In this document: in pieces, positions 16,331 through 24,822 of the stretch
How positions within the stretch are numbered: position 1 is the first letter of the stretch
Layout: each line of letters starts with the position of its first letter
Assembly: GCF_014656545.1 (NCBI RefSeq)
Contig: NZ_BNDS01000002.1
Coordinates: forward strand, 114,877-178,876
Reading direction: 5' to 3'
Length of the DNA stretch: 64,000 bases
Source of the DNA: Neobacillus kokaensis
GTDB lineage: Bacteria; Bacillota; Bacilli; Bacillales; Cytobacillaceae
Program-made: the position numbers and the translations under genes
The notes under the pieces: model-generated
Databases searched by the model: none
The model's input: the letters and a program-made list of their open reading frames with translations, nothing else
What the model was told of the DNA's origin: nothing

Positions 16331-17536
16331 TTAATCGTTAATATTTTCTATAATAGCTGCAATCCCTTGACCTACCCCGATACACATGGTAGCAAGTCCA
16401 TATTGAACATTTTGTTTTTTCATTTCATGGACAAGCGTCGTTAAAATTCTCGCCCCGCTTGCACCAAGCGGATGTCCAAATGCAATCGCCCCGCCGTTTA
16501 CGTTTACTTTTTCTTGGTCAAGGCCAAGCTGTTTGATACATTCAATAGACTGAGATGCAAACGCCTCATTTAATTCAATTAACCCAATACTCTCAACTGA
16601 TAAATTCGCCCTGCTAAGTGCTTTTCTAGTCGCATAAATTGGACCAAGACCCATAACAGATGGTTCTAGACCGGCTACTGCACCAACAACGTACCTGGCA
16701 AGCGGCTTTAACCCAAGCTCTTTTGCTTTTTCAGCGCTCATTAATAACAGAGCTGATGCCCCGTCATTAACTCCAGAGGCATTTCCAGCAGTAACTGTTC
16801 CGCCTTCAAAAATCGGTCTTAATTTTCCCAGTTTCTCTAAAGAGGTATCTGGGCGCGGATGTTCATCCATTGTAACGACAACCTCATTACCCTTTCGATC
16901 CTTAAATGTGACAGGAACAATTTCATTTGCAAAACGCTCGTTTTCCATGGCTTTTTTTGCACGCTGCTGGCTTTCCAAAGCAAATGCATCTTGCTCTTCA
17001 CGTGTAATCGAATAACGCTGGGCAACGTTCTCTGCCGTTTTCGGCATCGTTTCTGCCCCGTACATGGCTTCTAATTTCTTGTTGGTAAAACGCCAGCCAA
17101 TCGTTGTATCCTGAAGTTCCATGGAACCTCTTGGAAAATCAGCTTCTGGTTTGGCCATGACCAGCGGCGCTCTCGTCATGCTCTCCGTACCGCCGGCAAT
17201 ATAAATATCCCCTTCGCCTACAGCAATAGACCTTGCCGCATAAATGACAGCATCAAGACCTGAACCGCAAAGCCTGTTAATCGTTGTTCCGCCTACAGTA
17301 ATTGGCAGCCCCGCAAGCAAGGCAGACATTCGCGCTACATTCCGATTATCCTCTCCTGCTTGATTGGCGTTACCAAAAATAACATCTTCGATTTGCTCTG
17401 GAGGAAGATTAGGGTTTCTGTCTAGCAGGGCTTTTATGACAATAGCACCTAGGTCATCTGGCCGAACACTTTTTAAAGCACCTTTATATTTACCAATTGG
17501 TGTTCTAACTGCATCAATGATTACTACTTCTTTCAT
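16331..17536 (-). CDS. paaJ: Thiolase (3-oxoadipyl-CoA/acetyl-CoA acyltransferase)
   Basis: A 401-residue thiolase. The acyl-binding cysteine is in [10 protein letters not shown] (near residue 90); [11 protein letters not shown] holds the catalytic histidine and [10 protein letters not shown] the second cysteine. In the Paa route it would split 3-oxo-5,6-dehydrosuberyl-CoA and 3-oxoadipyl-CoA. The start overlaps the paaH stop by 4 bp (ATGA). Specificity is taken from the neighbourhood; pcaF-type function is equally compatible. Confidence 0.88.
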   Translation of the reverse strand: MKEVVIIDAVRTPIGKYKGALKSVRPDDLGAIVIKALLDRNPNLPPEQIEDVIFGNANQAGEDNRNVARMSALLAGLPITVGGTTINRLCGSGLDAVIYAARSIAVGEGDIYIAGGTESMTRAPLVMAKPEADFPRGSMELQDTTIGWRFTNKKLEAMYGAETMPKTAENVAQRYSITREEQDAFALESQQRAKKAMENERFANEIVPVTFKDRKGNEVVVTMDEHPRPDTSLEKLGKLRPIFEGGTVTAGNASGVNDGASALLLMSAEKAKELGLKPLARYVVGAVAGLEPSVMGLGPIYATRKALSRANLSVESIGLIELNEAFASQSIECIKQLGLDQEKVNVNGGAIAFGHPLGASGARILTTLVHEMKKQNVQYGLATMCIGVGQGIAAIIENIND

Positions 17537-18402
17537 TTTTTCACCAACTCTTCTTTCTTGCTATAATCATATACACCTTTGCCTACTTTACGGCCTAATC
17601 TCCCTGCCTTTACATATTGCTCCAGTAAAGGAGCCGGGCGATATTTTTCCCCTAATTTTTCATGTAAGTAGCGTAAATTGTTCAATCTCGCATCAAGACC
17701 AACAAGGTCGACTAATTCAAATGGTCCCATAGGAAAATTCAGACCAAGCTTGATAGCTTTATCAATGTCTTCAGGTGTACCAAGTCCTTCCTGCAGCATA
17801 TAGAAGGCTTCATTGCCCACAAGGCAGCTGATACGGCTTGTTACAAAACCAGGGAATTCATTGATGACCACTGTTTCTTTCCCCATTTGCTCTGCCACTT
17901 TTTTAATCGTTTCCGCTGTTTCATCACTTGTTTCTAGACCACGTACGATTTCAACAAGCGGCATCTTGTGTACTGGATTAAAGAAGTGCATAGCAATGGT
18001 CCTATCAGCCCGCTTGCCATAAGAAGCAATTTCTGTAGGACTCATTGTCGAAGTATTCGTTGCAAAAAGACAGTGTTCAGGTGCATACTGCTCCATTGTT
18101 TCAAATACCTGCTTCTTAATTTCAGCCTTTTCCGGCACCGCTTCAATAATTAAATCTGCTTCTGAGCAAGCCTTAGGCAGATCGCTTAAATAAGATAAAT
18201 TTGTTTTTGCCTGCTGTTCTAGTTCAGGAGAAATTTTCCCTCTCTCAAGTCCTTTGGCAAAAATTAAATTAAGTTCATTTTTAGCACTCTCAAGCGCCTT
18301 TTCGTTTACATCTACCAATGAAACAGTAAATCCGCCAATTGCACTGACATAAGCAATTCCACGTCCCATTACACCGGAACCGACAACGATGATATTTTTC
18401 AT
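17533..18402 (-). CDS. paaH: 3-hydroxyacyl-CoA dehydrogenase (NAD+)
   Basis: A 289-residue protein of the 3-hydroxybutyryl-CoA dehydrogenase family. The N-terminal Rossmann motif is [10 protein letters not shown] (about 8-17); the catalytic histidine sits in [13 protein letters not shown] and the C-terminal domain has the [16 protein letters not shown] signature. It would oxidise 3-hydroxyadipyl-CoA in phenylacetate breakdown. AAAGGAGAGG precedes the start, and its end overlaps the thiolase gene. Confidence 0.9.
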   Translation of the reverse strand: MKNIIVVGSGVMGRGIAYVSAIGGFTVSLVDVNEKALESAKNELNLIFAKGLERGKISPELEQQAKTNLSYLSDLPKACSEADLIIEAVPEKAEIKKQVFETMEQYAPEHCLFATNTSTMSPTEIASYGKRADRTIAMHFFNPVHKMPLVEIVRGLETSDETAETIKKVAEQMGKETVVINEFPGFVTSRISCLVGNEAFYMLQEGLGTPEDIDKAIKLGLNFPMGPFELVDLVGLDARLNNLRYLHEKLGEKYRPAPLLEQYVKAGRLGRKVGKGVYDYSKKEELVKK

Positions 18403-18432
18403 TGCAGACCTCTCCTTTTCCTGTATAAAGAA

Positions 18433-18464
18433 GTACGAATGAGAAAGTGCAGTCTCATTCGTAC
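18433..18464 (-). terminator. Stem-loop between the aldehyde dehydrogenase gene and paaH
   Basis: GTACGAATGAG and CTCATTCGTAC form a perfect 11-bp stem, followed on the minus strand by TTCTTTAT. It may be a partial terminator or an mRNA-stabilising element in the operon. Confidence 0.6.
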
Positions 18465-18474
18465 AAGTGGTTAC

Positions 18475-19986
18475 TTAAACTCCTAGTGGATTTAATGGAC
18501 GACTTCCATAATAAGAAATAATACTCTTTGTTTCTGTATAAAGATCTAGTGTTTCGATGCAAAGCTCACGGCCAAAACCAGATTGCTTATATCCGCCAAA
18601 TGGGGTACCAGGGAATGCAGAGAATGGGCAGTTCACCATGACGATTCCCGCTTGAATTTGATTAGCAACGCGGGTTGCACGGGCACCGTCTTTCGACCAA
18701 ACCGCTGAACCTAAACCAAACTCCGTATCATTTGCAAGACGGATCGCTTCTTTTTCATCCTTAAATTTCATAATAACAACAACTGGACCAAAGATTTCTT
18801 CTTTAACAACCGTCATGTCGTGGTTAACATCTGCAATAACAGTTGGCTCATACCAGAACCCCTCTTCGTAGCCATCTACTTTGGCAGGCTTGCCTCCAGC
18901 TAAGATGGTTGCACCTTCATCAATCGCTGATTTCACAAAGCCATCAATAACATCCAATTGTCCTTGGTCAATAATCGCCCCAACATGTGTACCTTTATCA
19001 AATGGGTTGCCAAGTACGAGTTTTTTCGTTTTCTCTACAAATTTAGTAACAAACTCGTCGTAAATATCTTCATGTACATACAAACGAGAACGAGCTTCAC
19101 AGGATTGACCTGTGTTATAGAAAATACCAAATAGTGAGCCATCAACAGCTGCATCAATATCTGCGTCTTCAAATACTAGATTCGGAGACTTACCGCCCAG
19201 CTCAAGTGTTACACGCTTTAATGTATTAGATGCTTTTTTCATGATATCTTTCCCGATTGGTGTTGAACCTGTGAAGGCAACTTTATCAACCTGCGGATGT
19301 TCAACAAGATAATTTCCAACTTCTGAACCCGATCCTGGAACGATATTAACTACCCCGGCCGGCACGCCTGCTTCTAAACAAATCTCACCTAGAATAATAG
19401 CTGTCAGCGGTGTTAAGCTAGCAGGTTTTACGATAACAGAACATCCTACAGCAATTGCCGGTGCAATTTTCCAAGCAGCCATCATAAGCGGGTAGTTCCA
19501 TGGAATGATTTGGGCGCAAACACCGACAGGCTCCTTTTCCGTGTAATTATGGAATTGTCCAGGCATGTTGTTCACAACACCGCGATGTCCGACAATCGCA
19601 CCTGCGTAAAATTCAAAATCTTCAATCGCCTGACTTACCTGTCCTTGAGCCGCAGCCAAAGATTTTCCGGTATCTAAAATTTCTAATTCTACGATTTCGT
19701 TAAAACGGGAGCGCATAATGGCAGCGATTTTATTTAACACTTGTGAACGGCGGCCAACAGGATATTTACGCCATTTTCCATGATCAAATGATTCGCGAGC
19801 TGCAAGTACTGCTTTTTCAGCATCCTCTTGACTTGCTTTTGCTACTTCTGCTAATAATTCTCCAGTTGCAGGGTTATATGTTTTAATGGTTTGACCAGTT
19901 GAACCTTCTACTTTTTCACCATTAATGATTAAATGATAAAAGTCTCTTTTTAAAGTAACTGCTTCATTAGTTTGTACTGTAGACAT
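18475..19986 (-). CDS. NAD(P)-dependent aldehyde dehydrogenase of the paa cluster
   Basis: A 503-residue enzyme with the catalytic cysteine in YNTGQSCEARSR, the glutamate in VTLELGGKSPN and the coenzyme loop VAFTGSTPIGKDI. Its sequence resembles betaine/phenylacetaldehyde-type dehydrogenases. Because the cluster has no fused PaaZ, this free-standing enzyme is a candidate to oxidise the semialdehyde made on ring opening; alternatively it makes phenylacetate from phenylacetaldehyde. AGGAGG lies before the ATG. Confidence 0.87.
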   Translation of the reverse strand: MSTVQTNEAVTLKRDFYHLIINGEKVEGSTGQTIKTYNPATGELLAEVAKASQEDAEKAVLAARESFDHGKWRKYPVGRRSQVLNKIAAIMRSRFNEIVELEILDTGKSLAAAQGQVSQAIEDFEFYAGAIVGHRGVVNNMPGQFHNYTEKEPVGVCAQIIPWNYPLMMAAWKIAPAIAVGCSVIVKPASLTPLTAIILGEICLEAGVPAGVVNIVPGSGSEVGNYLVEHPQVDKVAFTGSTPIGKDIMKKASNTLKRVTLELGGKSPNLVFEDADIDAAVDGSLFGIFYNTGQSCEARSRLYVHEDIYDEFVTKFVEKTKKLVLGNPFDKGTHVGAIIDQGQLDVIDGFVKSAIDEGATILAGGKPAKVDGYEEGFWYEPTVIADVNHDMTVVKEEIFGPVVVIMKFKDEKEAIRLANDTEFGLGSAVWSKDGARATRVANQIQAGIVMVNCPFSAFPGTPFGGYKQSGFGRELCIETLDLYTETKSIISYYGSRPLNPLGV

Positions 19987-20001
19987 TTCGTTGACCTCCT
20001 G

Positions 20002-20775
20002 TTATTTTCCGACAAATACCGGTTTTCTTTTTTCGATAAATGCTTGCACACCTTCACGATGATCTTTTGTTAATCCGGCTATTCTTTGTCCTTGAGCTTC
20101 TTCTTCCAAATAATCTTGGAAGGAAGTGTTACCGGCTGCTTTTATTGTCCGTTTTATTAAACCCACTGCTTTTGTTGGCATTGACGCAATTCGCTCTGTA
20201 AATTGCTGAACCTCCGCCTCAAAGTGATCGGCCGGAAACACTTTCGTTGCTAATCCTAATGATAATGCCTGTTCAGCTTTTATTTTTTCACCTAAAACTG
20301 AAATTTCAAGTGCCCGTGCTTCTCCTACTAATCTAGTAAGAAAATAACTATTCCCTGAATCCGGAATTAAACCGATATGGACGAACGCATTAAGAAAGCT
20401 GGCACGGTCTGACATCAGGCGAAAATCACAAGCAAGTGCGAGGCTGAACCCGGCACCGGCCGCTACTCCATTTACAGCAGCAATAATGGGCTTTTCACAC
20501 TGGTAGATTTGCTTTATCATTGGTCCATAATGTTTTCTTAACACTTCGCCATGATCCATATGTTCATCTACTTCTGACAAGTCTTGACCAGAGCAAAACC
20601 CCCGCCCGGCACCAGTGATGACGATTGCCCGAACCTCATCAGAAGCAGAAGCTGTTTTAATCGCATGGGTAATTTCTTGATTCATTTTGGAAACAAATGC
20701 ATTTAACGTATTGGGCCTGTTTAATGTAATCCAGGCAGCACCATTGTTTATCAAATAAGTGATCGTTTCATACAT
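20002..20775 (-). CDS. paaG: 2-(1,2-epoxy-1,2-dihydrophenyl)acetyl-CoA isomerase (PaaG-type crotonase)
   Basis: A 257-residue crotonase. The start MYETITYLINN follows AAAGGGAG. The GAGRGFCSGQDLSE loop and GVAAGAGFSLALACDFRLMS are characteristic of PaaG proteins, which convert the ring epoxide into oxepin-CoA. It starts 4 bp after the paaF stop codon. Assignment over PaaF rests on the FCSGQDL motif and the VLRKHYGPMI segment. Confidence 0.88.
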   Translation of the reverse strand: MYETITYLINNGAAWITLNRPNTLNAFVSKMNQEITHAIKTASASDEVRAIVITGAGRGFCSGQDLSEVDEHMDHGEVLRKHYGPMIKQIYQCEKPIIAAVNGVAAGAGFSLALACDFRLMSDRASFLNAFVHIGLIPDSGNSYFLTRLVGEARALEISVLGEKIKAEQALSLGLATKVFPADHFEAEVQQFTERIASMPTKAVGLIKRTIKAAGNTSFQDYLEEEAQGQRIAGLTKDHREGVQAFIEKRKPVFVGK

Positions 20776-20779
20776 ATGG

Positions 20780-21556
20780 TTATCTCCCTTTAAAGTCCGG
20801 CTTACGTTTTTCAATAAATGCAGTCATTCCTTCTTTTTGGTCCTCTGAGGCAAACAATAAATAGAAGTTCTTCCGTTCATATTGCATGCCTTCGTAAAGG
20901 GAATAATCAACTGCTTTATTGACAGAATCTTTTATTAAGCGGATGGCTAGCGGTGCTTGAACTGCTATTTGTTTAGCCATTTTCATCGTTTCTTCCATTA
21001 ATAATTCCGGTGATACAATTCGGTTTATTAGGCCATGCTGAATAGCTGTTTCAGCATGGATACGGCTGCCGCTCCATAGCCATTCAAGCGCTTTTGTTCT
21101 TCCGACAATTTTTGTTAATCGCTGTGTACCTCCTGCTCCAGGCATTACACCAAGATTAACTTCAGGAAACGAAAACTCTGTACCGCTGGCAGCAATTAAC
21201 AAATCACAGTTTAATGCTAATTCAAACCCCCCGCCAAAAACATAGCCTTTTACAGCACCAATAATTGGCTTTTTGATGAATGACAATCGATCCCAATCGG
21301 CAAATTGATTTAACAGTTCCAGCCGTACAGGGTCATCTCCTGCCATTTCATCTATATCAGCCCCTGCTGAGAATGCACGGCCTTTTCCAGTCAAAACAAT
21401 GACACGCACCTCTTCATTCCGATCAAACGATTCCACTGCATCAACAATTTCCCTCACCATTGTTCGATTCAATGCATTATATTGAGCTGGTCTGTTTAAC
21501 TCGATTAGCGCAATTCCATCACTTAGAGAGGCTTCAATAAATTCATATGATTTCAT
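20780..21556 (-). CDS. paaF: Enoyl-CoA hydratase (PaaF-type)
   Basis: A 258-residue crotonase with FSAGADIDEM and VFGGGFELALNCDLLIAA oxyanion loops and both catalytic glutamates (ELALNCD region and FPEVNLGVMPGAGGTQR). PaaF hydrates 2,3-dehydroadipyl-CoA. The start overlaps the EthD-like gene by 4 bp. Confidence 0.87.
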   Translation of the reverse strand: MKSYEFIEASLSDGIALIELNRPAQYNALNRTMVREIVDAVESFDRNEEVRVIVLTGKGRAFSAGADIDEMAGDDPVRLELLNQFADWDRLSFIKKPIIGAVKGYVFGGGFELALNCDLLIAASGTEFSFPEVNLGVMPGAGGTQRLTKIVGRTKALEWLWSGSRIHAETAIQHGLINRIVSPELLMEETMKMAKQIAVQAPLAIRLIKDSVNKAVDYSLYEGMQYERKNFYLLFASEDQKEGMTAFIEKRKPDFKGR

Positions 21557-21858
21557 TCATCGTCTTCCCCGATAACTAAAGTAACAAGCTTACCTGCAAA
21601 TTTCATTAAATCTTTTCCAGAAGCCTTTCCTTCCTCGGAGCGCATACCGTTTTGTAAATCTTCCATGCTGTCATAGCGCATTTCACACATTAAATAATAA
21701 GGAGGCTCTCCGCCCATTGGCGTGCCTGTAAATTTCGTTACTTTTATTTCTCGTAAACCAGGAATCTTTTCAGTAATAGGTACGTGAACGTTATTATAAT
21801 GTTCATCAAATGCTGCTTTGTCTTCAGGTTGTTTATATAAAGCGATTAATTTTGCCAT
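21553..21858 (-). CDS. EthD family protein
   Basis: A 101-residue ferredoxin-like fold protein with the EthD pattern AFDEHYNNVHVPITEKIPGL. The start MAKLIALYKQP is preceded by GAGGAG. EthD proteins support oxygenase systems, and this one lies where a paaE reductase might be expected; its exact role is unknown. Confidence 0.85.
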   Translation of the reverse strand: MAKLIALYKQPEDKAAFDEHYNNVHVPITEKIPGLREIKVTKFTGTPMGGEPPYYLMCEMRYDSMEDLQNGMRSEEGKASGKDLMKFAGKLVTLVIGEDDE

Positions 21859-21887
21859 ATTCATTCTCCTCACTTTTTATTAGTTGA

Positions 21888-21913
21888 CTGTTGATTTTCG
21901 CTCCAAGCAACGA
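21888..21913. repeat. Scar-like relic of the GC-rich repeat between paaD and the EthD gene
   Basis: This 26-bp stretch matches the collapsed form of the repeat seen at 1558-1583 at about 22 of 26 positions (CTGTTGATTTTCGCTCCA then AGCAACGA). It lies in the short gap between two genes of one operon. Confidence 0.5.
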
Positions 21914-21917
21914 TGAT

Positions 21918-22418
21918 TTACATTAATGTTGAAATGGGTTTCATTGCTTCAAACGGATTTTTACAATTTTTACAGTATAAAATGCTTCTGCATGCAGTAG
22001 GTCCAAAAATGTTTTCCATTGTCACATATGTTGAGCCGCAAAACGGACAATCCACATGCCATGATCCATCACTATCCATCAGACGAGGCGGAGGAGCAAT
22101 ACCAAATTCCTTTAAACCTTTTCTGCCCTGTTCAGATATACGATCTGATGTCCATGGCGGGTGATTGATAAATTGAACATTGACCTGTTGTACTTCATCA
22201 ATCGATTTGACTGCCTTTTTTATATTTTCTTTTATAAGTTCAAGTGCCGGACAGCCTAAGAAGGTCGGAAGAATCTTAATATTCACCACACTGTCTTGGA
22301 CGTTAACTTCCTCTACCATACCAAGGTCGATAATACTCACTGTGTTAATTTCAGGGTCATGGACTTCCTCTAACACCCCTAATACTTTCTTTTCCAGTGA
22401 ATTTATAGCCATTTGCAT
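21918..22418 (-). CDS. paaD: Phenylacetyl-CoA epoxygenase accessory protein PaaD (MIP18/DUF59)
   Basis: A 166-residue protein. The N-terminal MIP18 domain has the EVHDPEINTVSIIDLGMV pattern. The C-terminus holds a four-cysteine metal-binding set (CPFCGS and YCKNCKNP, about residues 124-152). PaaD is thought to deliver Fe-S or iron to the PaaABC oxygenase. AAAGGGG lies before the ATG. Confidence 0.92.
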   Translation of the reverse strand: MQMAINSLEKKVLGVLEEVHDPEINTVSIIDLGMVEEVNVQDSVVNIKILPTFLGCPALELIKENIKKAVKSIDEVQQVNVQFINHPPWTSDRISEQGRKGLKEFGIAPPPRLMDSDGSWHVDCPFCGSTYVTMENIFGPTACRSILYCKNCKNPFEAMKPISTLM

Positions 22419-22455
22419 GATTACACCCCTTTCTGATGAATTATGAAAATGCGGA

Positions 22456-23268
22456 TTACCAAGAAGCAGCTGTATCTATACGATAAACCTCTGAAAGTGT
22501 TGAAATAGCAGATTCTAAATCCTCTGTATGCTCAAAGTTACGTCCATTTGCTGCAGGCGATGCTGGAATCTCAGGAATGGATAGATTTAAAGATTCAAAC
22601 ACTGGTTTCAATTGTTCTTTCCATCTTTGAACAAGAACCTTTTCCTCTTCAATTAAACCTATTTCAACCATTTTTTCTCCTTCTGTTCCCAAAGAGAAAA
22701 CATCTCCGAAATCTTTCATAACCTGTTCAATGGCAGCCTGCATTCTTTGCTTTGCATCTTCTGTTGAATTTAATAGCTGAGCAAACCAAGTTTTCCAATG
22801 TAATAAATGATAATATAATTCAATATTTACTTTAACAGCTACATTTGCTAATGGCTCATAAGAGCTATTTTTTAATGATTCAATTTTAATTTTCTTTGCA
22901 GCTGTATAAAAATAATTTCGAACGACTGCAAAGGCCCAATCATATTTTGGAACATCCATGTAATAGCCTTCACCATTTTGTCTTTCTACTAAAATACTAT
23001 TTCTTCTTTCCTTAGCGGGACGTAAATGGGCTAATGCATCGGCATTATCTAAACCTAATTCCTCTAGCAATTGGTAAAACATTGCCGCATGTCCCATACT
23101 GTCCTGACTAATGGAAGATGAGGCTACATCTTCTTCAATATGCGGCGCTAAGCCTAACCATTCGGATCCTCTGAAGGAGTATAGGAAGTCATCGTCTGCT
23201 AGCTGAAATAACAAACTTACTACTGCGGCCTTATTTTCAGGATTTGTTGTTATATTTAGTTCAGTCAT
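22456..23268 (-). CDS. paaC: Phenylacetyl-CoA epoxygenase structural subunit PaaC
   Basis: A 270-residue ferritin-like protein. The start MTELNITTNP is chosen because AGGAGG lies 8 nt upstream; the open frame extends further. It pairs with PaaA in the multicomponent monooxygenase. Motifs include LADDDFLYSFRGSEWLG and the SQDSMGHAAMFYQLLEELG helix. It overlaps the paaB stop by 8 bp. Confidence 0.92.
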   Translation of the reverse strand: MTELNITTNPENKAAVVSLLFQLADDDFLYSFRGSEWLGLAPHIEEDVASSSISQDSMGHAAMFYQLLEELGLDNADALAHLRPAKERRNSILVERQNGEGYYMDVPKYDWAFAVVRNYFYTAAKKIKIESLKNSSYEPLANVAVKVNIELYYHLLHWKTWFAQLLNSTEDAKQRMQAAIEQVMKDFGDVFSLGTEGEKMVEIGLIEEEKVLVQRWKEQLKPVFESLNLSIPEIPASPAANGRNFEHTEDLESAISTLSEVYRIDTAASW

Positions 23269-23614
23269 GTTTGTTACCTCCTGACCATGATAGGATTTCT
23301 TTTTCATCAAACATTTTTTGTTGGTAATAGCGCCATTTCTTTTTCAAGTAGCCATACCCTTTTGTTTCCCGGTAATCCTTATTATCTAATCGGCCTAGGG
23401 CTGCCTTTTCTTCTAGTGATAAACCGTGGATGTTTTCACGTTCTACTACCCAAATATCAGCCACTGGTTCCCGTCGCATAAAATTTTCTTGAGCCATCAC
23501 CATTGCCATTTCAGCATTTGGTGCCAGCAAGCTGAATTGATGCAAAAATGGTGAAGAAGGTGTCCGTTTACTGAAGACTTCAAATTCACGATAAAAAGTT
23601 TTCTTTTGCTCCAT
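23261..23614 (-). CDS. paaB: Phenylacetyl-CoA epoxygenase subunit PaaB
   Basis: A 117-residue small subunit. The start MEQKKTFYREFEVFS follows AAAGGAG. The NAEMAMVMAQENFMRREP segment and the WVVERENIHG strand are typical of PaaB. Between paaA and paaC with overlapping ends, as in other paa operons. Confidence 0.93.
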   Translation of the reverse strand: MEQKKTFYREFEVFSKRTPSSPFLHQFSLLAPNAEMAMVMAQENFMRREPVADIWVVERENIHGLSLEEKAALGRLDNKDYRETKGYGYLKKKWRYYQQKMFDEKEILSWSGGNKHD

Positions 23615-23633
23615 ATTTACCTTCTCCTTTAAA

Positions 23634-24590
23634 TTAATTTGATGCCGCACTTAAGGCATCGCGCACCCATGCGTTATTTTCGTATGATACTCTTCTTAAA
23701 TTCAGACGGGCCTGTGAACGCGGTCCGTTGTTTGTAATAATTTGTTTGAACTTAGTCCAATCTGGCTGTTGGTAAATCCATACTTTTTGCTCTTCATCAA
23801 ATCGCAATGTTGGATCTGGAATCGTTAAACCTAATGATAAAATTCGTGGAATATACTTTGTAAAGAAGCTCTGTCTGAGCTCTTCATTTGTACTAGTCCG
23901 GATTTTGTATTTAATGGTTACATCCTGTTTACTTGAACCAGTTGTTGTACTGCTTGCAGGACCGAAAAACATAAGAAGCGCTTCCCACCAGCCATTCAAG
24001 GACTCTTGCAGCATTTGTTTTTGCTCCTCTGTTCCTTCTGCCAGTGCCATTATAATGGACTCACCGTGATGTGCATGGAATACCTCTTCGGCACAAATGC
24101 GGTGAAGTGCTCTTGAATAAGGTCCGTATGAAGCATTCAGCATATTTGTTTGTGTGATAATCGCTGCACCATCAACAAGCCATCCAATAACTCCTGCATC
24201 CGCCCATGTCTTCGCAGGCATATGGAAGACATTATGAAACTTTAATTTTCCGCTGAATAAATCCATCATCAGATCGCCGCGATCTTTTCTATAAGGTTTT
24301 AACAAATCTTCCGCTACACGTAGAAGCAGCTGGCCATGACCCATTTCGTCCTGAACTTTCGCCATGATCCCTAATTTACGTCTTAGTGAAGGAGCTTTCG
24401 GCACCCATTCTTTTTCTGGGAGTGCGCCCATAATTTCACTGATACCATGCATGGAAATTAATTTGATTAACGCCATCCGGTACTCCTCTGGCATCCAATC
24501 ATCTGCTTCAATCTTGTCACCTGCTTCGATTCTAGCGATAAACTGTTCCAATTTCTCATGTTCGTTTAGCTCACGTTCTAGAACGCTCAT
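23634..24590 (-). CDS. paaA: Phenylacetyl-CoA epoxygenase catalytic subunit PaaA
   Basis: A 318-residue di-iron oxygenase subunit that epoxidises the ring of phenylacetyl-CoA. Di-iron ligands are visible as the QDEMGH motif (about residues 80-85) and AEEVFHAHH (about 165-173). The C-terminal LRRVSYENNAWVRDAL tail is typical. First gene of the long paa operon, with a promoter at 24633-24661. Confidence 0.95.
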   Translation of the reverse strand: MSVLERELNEHEKLEQFIARIEAGDKIEADDWMPEEYRMALIKLISMHGISEIMGALPEKEWVPKAPSLRRKLGIMAKVQDEMGHGQLLLRVAEDLLKPYRKDRGDLMMDLFSGKLKFHNVFHMPAKTWADAGVIGWLVDGAAIITQTNMLNASYGPYSRALHRICAEEVFHAHHGESIIMALAEGTEEQKQMLQESLNGWWEALLMFFGPASSTTTGSSKQDVTIKYKIRTSTNEELRQSFFTKYIPRILSLGLTIPDPTLRFDEEQKVWIYQQPDWTKFKQIITNNGPRSQARLNLRRVSYENNAWVRDALSAASN

Positions 24591-24613
24591 AATTCATACC
24601 ACCTTTTCACTAT

Positions 24614-24634
24614 ATAACGCATTATTAACGTTAT
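24614..24634. promoter_or_regulatory. Candidate PaaX operator at the paaA promoter
   Basis: The inverted repeat ATAACG-N9-CGTTAT overlaps the -10 box and the probable start of paaA transcription. A related block (about 13 of 21 positions) occurs at 26174-26194 before paaK. Assignment to PaaX is inference. Confidence 0.4.
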
Positions 24635-24661
24635 TGTATTTTAATGTTATATAAAAAGCAA
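24633..24661 (-). promoter_or_regulatory. Sigma-A promoter of paaA
   Basis: On the minus strand TTGCTT (24656-24661) and TACAAT (24633-24638) are 17 bp apart, about 45 bp before the paaA ATG. Confidence 0.6.
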
Positions 24662-24715
24662 GAATATCCCCTTTTTTCAACCCTGAGTGTACTTTTTTCT
24701 TGCACTTTTATAGGA

Positions 24716-24748
24716 CTTTACACTTTCGGTTTTCATGAAAGTGTAAAG
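24716..24748. repeat. 12-bp perfect inverted repeat between paaK and paaA
   Basis: CTTTACACTTTC and GAAAGTGTAAAG flank a 9-nt loop. It may be the paaK terminator, although the T-tract is poor, or a regulatory site upstream of the paaA promoter. Confidence 0.6.
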
Positions 24749-24822
24749 TACCATAGATGGAAGCATATCTCTATTAATATTCATATTGTATATTTAGAAA
24801 TTACTAATTAAGCGATTTCATT

